From positions 1-5,247 of the forward strand of contig CAMLFJ010000270.1 in NCBI GenBank assembly GCA_946479205.1: a stretch of DNA of 5,247 nucleotides. The letters run 5' to 3'. Position 1 is the first letter of the stretch, and every line of letters starts with the position of its first letter. Positions 1 to 4,441 of the stretch are shown here, piece by piece. The stretch comes from an uncultured bacterium (GTDB lineage: Bacteria > Methylomirabilota > Methylomirabilia > Rokubacteriales > CSP1-6). The notes under the pieces are model-generated. The model had not been told where the DNA came from. It saw only the letters and a program-made list of their open reading frames with translations, and did not search any database. Position numbers and translations under genes: made by a program.

Positions 1-2
1 CG

Positions 3-209
3 CAGCTCGGCCCGGTGCCCGCGGAGACGGTGGTCCGGTTCGGAGAGCCCGCGCAGGAGATCCTCGTGGAGGCGGAAGCCTTCGACGCGGACAAGATCGT
101 GCTGACCGCCGCCCGCCGGAGCTGGCTCGCGCGCCTCACCGGAAGCGGCCTCGGCGAGAAGCTGCTGCACGCCTCGCCGGTCCCGGTCGTGCTGGTCCGC
201 GACGCCTGA
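3..209 (+). CDS. Universal stress protein (UspA family), C-terminal fragment
   Basis: The open frame enters from the left edge and stops with TGA at 207-209, leaving 68 readable residues; the true start lies outside the window, and the GTG at 15 is probably an internal valine. The fragment matches the last part of a Usp domain: a helix (EPAQEILVEAEAFDADKIVL), then a short loop, Gly-Ser, and the closing strand LLHASPVPVVLVR. Usp proteins are small cytoplasmic alpha/beta proteins linked to stress survival; many bind ATP through G-2x-G-9x-G(S/T). Here the loop reads TAARRSWLARLTGS, so the Gly-Ser end is kept but the first glycines are missing, which suggests weak or no ATP binding (inference). 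It is convergent with the HhH-GPD-like gene, 21 bases apart. Family assignment is fairly secure; whether it is a single- or tandem-domain Usp cannot be seen. Confidence 0.85.
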   Translation, partial: QLGPVPAETVVRFGEPAQEILVEAEAFDADKIVLTAARRSWLARLTGSGLGEKLLHASPVPVVLVRDA

Positions 210-230
210 TCCAAGCGCGCGCGGGCGGCG

Positions 231-785
231 TCAGTCATAGAGCCGCCCGCGCTGCAGCTTGCGATGGCAGTGAAAGAGGGTGTACTCGATCATCCGCGCG
301 GAGACGCCGAGGGCGCGCGCGTGGCCCCGCAGCCGCTCCAGGTACTGCTCCCACTGTGAAACCGTGAAGGCCCGCCCGCGCTCGTTGCCCGCCACCGATC
401 GGATGCTGAACAGCAGCTGCCAGCAGCGGATGTCGAGCACCCCGTAGCGGCCCGGATCGATCAGGGTGAGGATGGCGGAGGCGGTCGCCACGCTCACCCC
501 GGGCAGCGCGATGAGCCGGGTCATCCGCTCGCGCTCGCTCGGCGTGGCGAGCACCGCCTGCGACACGCGCCGGATCGTCGCCGCGGTATTGCGCTCGTAG
601 TGGCGCCGCGAGCGGGGGCTCTTCCAGCGGCACATCGCGAGGAACTCTCCGCGCGTGAAGCGGCCCGCCGTCTTGACGTGGGCGAGCCGGCGAGTCAGGT
701 CCGCGGTCCCCGCGTGCTCCTCGGTGAGCAGCTCCCGCCGCAGCAGGGTCCGCAGGCTCCGGTAGGGCACCGCCTTCAGCGGCAT
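231..785 (-). CDS. HhH-GPD-like (DNA glycosylase fold) small protein
   Basis: This gene encodes 184 residues from ATG at 785-783 to TGA at 233-231. The centre carries a helix-hairpin-helix signature, LPGVSVATASAIL (residues 94-106), followed by an aspartate at 118 in RYGVLDIRCW. The Leu-to-Asp spacing equals that of endonuclease III-type glycosylases (LPGVG...VD), where the Asp is the catalytic residue. The lysine used by bifunctional glycosylase/lyases is replaced by Ala100, and no iron-sulfur cysteine cluster follows, so if active it would resemble a monofunctional base-excision glycosylase. At 184 residues it is shorter than usual for the superfamily (about 200-220 or more). The N-terminal half contains MCRWKSPRSRRHYERN, a basic stretch I do not assign. 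The start is very close to that of the divergent oxidase gene, and no good Shine-Dalgarno is visible. The fold is likely; the substrate is unknown, and it could be a non-catalytic DNA-binding relative. Confidence 0.7.
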   Translation of the reverse strand: MPLKAVPYRSLRTLLRRELLTEEHAGTADLTRRLAHVKTAGRFTRGEFLAMCRWKSPRSRRHYERNTAATIRRVSQAVLATPSERERMTRLIALPGVSVATASAILTLIDPGRYGVLDIRCWQLLFSIRSVAGNERGRAFTVSQWEQYLERLRGHARALGVSARMIEYTLFHCHRKLQRGRLYD

Positions 786-800
786 GTTATGTTACCCGCC
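785..800. promoter_or_regulatory. Putative compact bidirectional promoter between divergent starts
   Basis: The start codons of the HhH-GPD-like gene (785-783, minus) and the hydroxy-acid oxidase (801, plus) are separated by only 15 bases. An A/T-rich island, a tandem TGTTA-TGTTA at 785-794, stands out from the GC-rich surroundings. On the plus strand TATGTT (788-793) could be a -10 box placing transcription start at about 800; on the minus strand TAACAT (794-789) could place it at about 782. Neither gene has a recognisable Shine-Dalgarno, so leaderless transcripts in both directions would fit. No convincing -35 element is seen on either strand. This is inference from spacing and composition only. 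Confidence 0.3.
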
Positions 801-1835
801 ATGACCGAGCCCTTCGTCACGATCCCGGAGATCCACCGCGCGGCCAAGGCCCGCCTGCCGCGCAACTCGTACAACTTCGGCGCGGGCGGCACCGAGACCG
901 AGACCACGCTCCGCCGCAACCGGCGCGCGATCCGGCGGCTGGCCGTCCGCCAGGACATCCTGGTGGACGTCCGCCACATCGACCTCTCCACGTCGCTGAT
1001 CGGCATCCCGCTCTCCTGGCCGGTGGTGATCGCGCCGATGGGCGGGCTCGTCCTCTTCCATCCCGAGGGCGATCGCGAGATGGCGCGCGGGGCCGCCAAG
1101 GGCGACACGCTGCAGTTCCTGAGCGGCGCCACCGGCTGGTCGGTGGAGGCGGTGGCGGAGGCCGCACCCGGTCCCAAGATGTTCCAGCTCTACCACATGG
1201 GCGACCGGGCCTGGGTGGCCGATTTGATGGCGCGCGTCGAAGCCTCCGGCTACCTCTCGGTGTGCCTCACGGTGGACGTGCAGGTCTACAGCCGGCGCGA
1301 GCGCGACATCGTCGCGCGGTTCAGCCCGCGCGAGGCGATGCTCAAGGCCCCGAACCCACGCCCGCCCGATCCGGAATACCCGGCGCGCCTCACCTGGGCC
1401 GACGTGGACTGGCTGCGCAAGACCACCAAGCTCCCGATCGGGCTCAAGGGCATCATGACCGCGCGCGACGCCCGCCGCGCCGTCGAGGCCGGAGTGGAGA
1501 TCGTCTGGGTGTCCAATCACGGCGGCCGGCAGCTCGATGCGACCCAGGCGAGCATCGACGCGCTGCCCGCGGTGCGCGACGCGGTGGGCGACGCGGCCAG
1601 CATCATCGTGGACGGCGGCTTCGCCCGCGGCACCGACGTGCTCAAGGGCGTGGCGTGGGGCGCCGACGCGGTGGCGATCGGGCGCACCGCGCTCTGGGGC
1701 CTGGCCGCCGACGGCGCGGCCGGGGTGGCCTGCACGCTCGACATCCTGCGGCGCGAGCTGCGGACGTCCATGGCCCTCGCCGGACAGACGAGCGTGCGCG
1801 GGCTCACCCCGGACGTGGTCTTCCGCGTGGACTGA
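801..1835 (+). CDS. FMN-dependent alpha-hydroxy-acid oxidase/dehydrogenase (glycolate oxidase / LldD family)
   Basis: This 344-residue cytoplasmic TIM-barrel flavoenzyme should oxidise an L-2-hydroxy acid (lactate-, glycolate- or mandelate-like) to the 2-oxo acid. Aligned by motif with spinach glycolate oxidase, it keeps Tyr131 (FQLYHMGDR), Asp159 and Arg166 (LTVDVQVYSRRERD), Lys216 (LKGIMTARDA), and the catalytic His240 and Arg243 (SNHGGRQLD). It also keeps the FMN phosphate region DGGFARGTDV (271-280) and GR at 294-295. The substrate-carboxylate tyrosine Tyr24 of glycolate oxidase is Phe26 here (SYNFGAGG). The loop between Asp159 and His240 is about 16 residues shorter than in glycolate oxidase, and there is no membrane-insertion segment. 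I start at ATG 801, which gives the usual N-terminus (TIPEIHRAAKARLP); an in-frame ATG at 789 would add four residues. No Shine-Dalgarno is visible. It ends 8 bases from the convergent lipoprotein gene. The family is secure; the substrate is not. Confidence 0.93.
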   Translation: MTEPFVTIPEIHRAAKARLPRNSYNFGAGGTETETTLRRNRRAIRRLAVRQDILVDVRHIDLSTSLIGIPLSWPVVIAPMGGLVLFHPEGDREMARGAAKGDTLQFLSGATGWSVEAVAEAAPGPKMFQLYHMGDRAWVADLMARVEASGYLSVCLTVDVQVYSRRERDIVARFSPREAMLKAPNPRPPDPEYPARLTWADVDWLRKTTKLPIGLKGIMTARDARRAVEAGVEIVWVSNHGGRQLDATQASIDALPAVRDAVGDAASIIVDGGFARGTDVLKGVAWGADAVAIGRTALWGLAADGAAGVACTLDILRRELRTSMALAGQTSVRGLTPDVVFRVD

Positions 1836-1843
1836 GCGCCCAT

Positions 1844-2023
1844 CTACAGGAAGCCCGGCGCCTGGAACTCGCAGAAGCCGCCCATCAGGTCATCGCGGTG
1901 CCACCAGCCCCCGCGCATCACGCACTTCACCTCGAGCTCCTCCTGCGTGTACGTCCGCTCGATCGGGGCACCGCAGCCGGCCGACGCCAGCGCCAGCGCG
2001 AGGAGAAGCCCGAGTCCCCGCAT
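1844..2023 (-). CDS. Small secreted lipoprotein, 59 residues, function unknown
   Basis: This short gene reads from ATG at 2023-2021 to TAG at 1846-1844. Residues 1-16 form a lipoprotein signal peptide: Arg2, then a hydrophobic run LGLLLALALASAG, then Cys17 as the lipidation site (SAGC; Ser at -3 is less typical than Leu). The mature part is about 43 residues with two further cysteines, Cys34 and Cys51, flanking a glycine/tryptophan-rich core CVMRGGWWHRDDLMGGFCEF and ending QAPGFL. The two cysteines could form a disulfide after export (inference). The start codon follows the NIPSNAP stop codon with no gap (TAG-ATG), so translation is probably coupled and both share the promoter at 2394-2422. 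I recognise no named family; the signal peptide, the GC-rich codon choice and the operon fit argue that it is real. Confidence 0.78.
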   Translation of the reverse strand: MRGLGLLLALALASAGCGAPIERTYTQEELEVKCVMRGGWWHRDDLMGGFCEFQAPGFL

Positions 2024-2350
2024 CTACTGCATCGGCGAGTAGGCGGTCGGCTTCAGGATGTGGGCGGTGAGCCGGCGCAGCAGCGGCCCGTTCTTCTCGG
2101 TCTCCGCGAACTTGGCCAGCCGATCCTTGTCGGTGAAGAAGGCGGCCCACTTCTTCTCGCGGTCCGCGAGGCTGTCGTAGGCGAGCATGTAGATGAGCTG
2201 GTCCGAGGAGCCGCCGAGCTCGTTGGTCCAGAAGCCGACCACCTGGATGTTATGCTTCTTGAAGAAATCCATGGTGATCTCGGCGAAGCGGCGGTTGAGA
2301 TCGGGGAGCCGGCCGGGCATCGCGTGATACGTCCGAAGCTCATACAGCAT
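2024..2350 (-). CDS. NIPSNAP family protein
   Basis: This is a 108-residue protein starting MLYELRTYHAMPGRLPDLNRR, the typical opening of NIPSNAP-domain proteins (a dimeric ferredoxin-like alpha+beta barrel of about 100 residues). A second strand, QLIYMLAYDS (51-60), is followed by the helix LADREKKWAAFFTDKDRLAKF with the characteristic Trp68 and Asp74. The domain fills the whole protein and no signal peptide is present, so it should be cytoplasmic. Bacterial members have no settled biochemical role; some resemble small-ligand or monooxygenase-type barrels. The start is fixed by a consensus AGGAGG at 2364-2359, 8 bases upstream of ATG 2350. The same frame is open further upstream to 2554, but that part lies across the promoter and the divergent gene. 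The stop codon directly abuts the downstream lipoprotein start. Family is confident, function unknown. Confidence 0.9.
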   Translation of the reverse strand: MLYELRTYHAMPGRLPDLNRRFAEITMDFFKKHNIQVVGFWTNELGGSSDQLIYMLAYDSLADREKKWAAFFTDKDRLAKFAETEKNGPLLRRLTAHILKPTAYSPMQ

Positions 2351-2358
2351 GACGGGGG

Positions 2359-2364
2359 CCTCCT
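2359..2364 (-). promoter_or_regulatory. Ribosome binding site of the NIPSNAP gene
   Basis: The minus strand reads AGGAGG here, with 8 bases to the ATG at 2350. It is the only full consensus Shine-Dalgarno I see in front of a gene in this window, and it decides the start of the NIPSNAP protein against longer upstream readings. Confidence 0.85.
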
Positions 2365-2393
2365 GGCCAACGCGGTAGATGATGTCTGCCGCG

Positions 2394-2422
2394 ACTCTAG
2401 GCACGCCTCCGGCCGGTGTCAA
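2394..2422 (-). promoter_or_regulatory. Sigma70-type promoter for the NIPSNAP-lipoprotein operon
   Basis: On the minus strand a perfect -35 hexamer TTGACA (2422-2417) is followed by a 17-base spacer and a -10 hexamer TAGAGT (2399-2394, four of six matches to TATAAT). Transcription would start near 2387, giving a leader of about 36 bases that contains the AGGAGG at 2364-2359. The element lies just upstream of, and antisense to, the probable start of the divergent DUF1499 gene, so the two units may share control. This is sequence match only. Confidence 0.7.
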
Positions 2423-2426
2423 GCGC

Positions 2427-3200
2427 GTGAGCTCTAGACTCGCGCGCGCGGCCTCGATCACGGCGCGCGTCGGCCTCCTCCTCACTCTGCTCGGGGCGCT
2501 CTCGCTCCTGCTCTCCGGCGCGGGCAGCCGCTGGGACTGGTGGGACTTCCGCACCGGCTTCGCGATCTTCCGCTGGACACTCTACGGCGGGCTGGGGGCG
2601 GTGGTCGTCGCGCTGGTCGGCCTCGTGCTGGCGCTGCTCGGGCGGGCGTACAACACCGCGGTCCTGTCGATCGGCACCCTCGTGCTGCTGGCCGCGATCG
2701 CAGTGGTGCCGGTCTCGCACCTTCGCAACGCGGGCCAGGTGCCCCCGATCCACGACATCTCCACCGATCTCGACGACCCGCCGCGCTTCATGGCGGTGCT
2801 GCCGCTTCGCCAGGGCGCGCCGAACTCCGCCGAGTACGGCGGCCCCGCGCTCGCGGCCCAGCAGCGCGCCGGCTATCCCGACCTCGGGCCCGCGCGCTTA
2901 CCCGCGCCCGCCGACCGCGTGTTCGCGCAGGCGGTCGAGGTCGCGCGCGGGCGCGGCTGGGAGATCGTGGCCGCGGAGCCCGAGGAGGGGCGCCTCGAGG
3001 CCACCGATCGCACCCGCTGGTTCGGCTTTCGCGACGACATCGTGGTGCGCGTGCGGCCGGACGGCGCAGGCAGCCGCGTGGACGTCCGCTCGGTCTCCCG
3101 CGTCGGCCGCAGCGATCTCGGGACCAACGCCCGCCGCATCCGCGGCTTCATGGACGCGCTGCGCACGGCGATGGCGGGCGACACTGTCGCCCCGCGGTAG
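2427..3200 (+). CDS. DUF1499 domain membrane protein
   Basis: The predicted protein has 257 residues. Three hydrophobic segments lie at about 15-33 (VGLLLTLLGALSLLLSGAG), 53-72 and 77-96, followed by a soluble DUF1499 domain (about 105-250). That domain has the family's characteristic stretches: PPIHDISTDLDDPPRF, AAQQRAGYPDL, a WEIVAAEPEEGRLEATDRT block, RWFGFRDDIVVRV, and the closing SRVDVRSVSRVGRSDLGTNA. It would sit in the cytoplasmic membrane; the function of DUF1499 is not established. I prefer the GTG start at 2427, because it puts the N-terminus (SSRLARAA) just before the first helix. The frame is open to ATG 2379/2382, but that stretch uses codons rare here (ACT, CTA, CCT) and overlaps the minus-strand promoter. 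Neither start has a clear Shine-Dalgarno. It is divergent from the NIPSNAP operon and convergent with the enolase-superfamily gene, 42 bases away. Confidence 0.88.
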   Translation: MSSRLARAASITARVGLLLTLLGALSLLLSGAGSRWDWWDFRTGFAIFRWTLYGGLGAVVVALVGLVLALLGRAYNTAVLSIGTLVLLAAIAVVPVSHLRNAGQVPPIHDISTDLDDPPRFMAVLPLRQGAPNSAEYGGPALAAQQRAGYPDLGPARLPAPADRVFAQAVEVARGRGWEIVAAEPEEGRLEATDRTRWFGFRDDIVVRVRPDGAGSRVDVRSVSRVGRSDLGTNARRIRGFMDALRTAMAGDTVAPR

Positions 3201-3233
3201 GGCACCCGCGCCGCGGCCTCAGCATCGGCATCC

Positions 3234-3259
3234 TGGCCGTCCTCAGGCCTCGACGGCCA
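3234..3259. terminator. Inverted repeat at convergent gene ends, possible bidirectional terminator
   Basis: TGGCCGTC (3234-3241) pairs perfectly with GACGGCCA (3252-3259) around a 10-base loop that itself contains the palindrome AGGCCT. It straddles the stop codon of the enolase-superfamily gene (3245-3243), about 34 bases past the stop of the DUF1499 gene. There is no T-tract on either side, so it is not a classical intrinsic terminator. A role in ending either transcript is inferred from position alone. Confidence 0.3.
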
Positions 3260-4409
3260 CCCTGGCCACGAAGTCCCGCCGCAGGGTGAGGCCGAGCCCG
3301 GGGCCGGCGGGCGCCAGCACGTGGCCGTCCTCCAGCTCGACGCGCTCCTCCACGAGGTCGTTCAGGAGCGGGTTGTGGCCACGGGAGAACTCGAGCAGGT
3401 TCACGCACGGGGTGGAGACCGCCAGGTGCAGGCCGGCCGCGAAGAGAATGGCCGAGCCCCAGAGATGCGGAGCCACCGTGAGATCGTGGGCCGCGGCGAG
3501 CGCGGCGATGCGCTGGGTCTCGGTGATGCCGCCCGCGATGGCCACGTCGGGCTGGCAGACGTCCACCGCGCGGGCCGCGATCATGTCGCGGAAGGCGAAG
3601 CGCGTCTGCTCGCTCTCCCCCGCCGCGATCGGGATGTCGGTGGAGGCGCGCACCTCCGCCTGACCCGCGAGGTTCTCGGAGGAGACCGGCTCCTCGAACC
3701 AGCCGAGGTCGCAGTCCTCGACCTTGCGCGCGAAGCGCATGGCCTCGCGCACGCTCCAGGTGCCGTGCGCGTCCACCATGATGCCCACGTCGGGCCCGAG
3801 CGTCTCGCGTACCTCACGCACGCGCGCGGCGGAATCGTCCACGCTCTTGTCCTGGAGGCCGACGCGCAGCTTCACCGCGCGGTGGCCGCGCTCCACGTAC
3901 TGGGTCATCTGCTTGCCGATGGCGCCCACCGGCGCCCAGCCCCCGCTCGCGTAGGCCGGGATCCGGTCGCGGTACTGCCCGCCCAGGAGCCGCCACACCG
4001 GCTGGCCCACCGAGCGCCCGAGCAGGTCCCAGCACGCGATGTCGATGCCGCTGATCGCGCTCATCGCGAGGCCGCGCCGCCCGATGGTGGGAAAGGTGCG
4101 CCCCTCGCGGGCGGCGTAGCGGGCGCGCGAGCCGTTGTAGAGCAGCTCCCAGATGCCGGTGATGTCGCGCGGATCGCGGCCCACGATCGCGGGCCCCATC
4201 TCCTCCCGGATCAGCGTGACCATCGCCGCGTAGTTGCCGAGATTGCCCACCGCGGCCTTGGCCTCGCCGAGCCCCACCAGGCCGGTGTCGGTCTCGATCT
4301 CGACCAGGCACATGTTGAAGGTGTCGTTGCGGCCGAAGTCGCTGACGTGCGCGTGCTCGGCGGGAATGGGGGCGCGGAGCCAGGTGGCGCGGACCGTCGT
4401 GATTTTCAT
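3243..4409 (-). CDS. Mandelate racemase / muconate lactonizing enzyme family protein (enolase superfamily)
   Basis: This 388-residue protein has an N-terminal capping domain (about 1-125) and a modified TIM barrel (about 140-370). It should be a cytoplasmic Mg2+-dependent enzyme that abstracts a proton alpha to a carboxylate, most likely an acid-sugar dehydratase or a racemase/epimerase. Metal ligands are Asp213 (VDAHGTW), Glu239 (WFEEP) and Glu265 (AAGESE); their 26-residue spacings equal those in mandelate racemase (195/221/247). The His-Asp dyad is His315 (VAPHLWGS) and Asp288 (QPDVAIAGG), 27 apart as in mandelate racemase. The base motif at the end of the second strand is Lys180-Leu-Arg182 (KxR) rather than KxK. 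Glu340 (NLLEFS) matches the electrophilic Glu317 region. ATG 4409 gives the typical MKITTVRA start; no Shine-Dalgarno is seen. It lies 32 bases after the ADP-ribosylglycohydrolase gene on the same strand and is probably co-transcribed. The substrate cannot be deduced. Confidence 0.93.
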   Translation of the reverse strand: MKITTVRATWLRAPIPAEHAHVSDFGRNDTFNMCLVEIETDTGLVGLGEAKAAVGNLGNYAAMVTLIREEMGPAIVGRDPRDITGIWELLYNGSRARYAAREGRTFPTIGRRGLAMSAISGIDIACWDLLGRSVGQPVWRLLGGQYRDRIPAYASGGWAPVGAIGKQMTQYVERGHRAVKLRVGLQDKSVDDSAARVREVRETLGPDVGIMVDAHGTWSVREAMRFARKVEDCDLGWFEEPVSSENLAGQAEVRASTDIPIAAGESEQTRFAFRDMIAARAVDVCQPDVAIAGGITETQRIAALAAAHDLTVAPHLWGSAILFAAGLHLAVSTPCVNLLEFSRGHNPLLNDLVEERVELEDGHVLAPAGPGLGLTLRRDFVARVAVEA

Positions 4410-4441
4410 GGCGGGAGCGTACGACCCGCGCGCCGCCGAAG

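Noticed and set aside
600..800. Upstream extension of the hydroxy-acid oxidase frame to 600
   Set aside because: The added 67 residues are not family-like and lie wholly antisense to the HhH-GPD-like gene; the family N-terminus begins at 801.
1836..1843. Terminator between the oxidase and lipoprotein genes
   Set aside because: Only 8 bases separate the two stops and no hairpin or T-tract is visible there.
1262..2437. Long plus-strand open frame of 391 codons
   Set aside because: It is Arg/Ala/Gly-rich low-complexity translation spanning the oxidase, lipoprotein and NIPSNAP genes out of frame or on the opposite strand; this is a typical GC-rich shadow.
2351..2554. N-terminal extension of the NIPSNAP frame
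   Set aside because: The AGGAGG at 2364-2359 and the promoter at 2422-2394 place the start at 2350, and the extra residues overlap the divergent gene.
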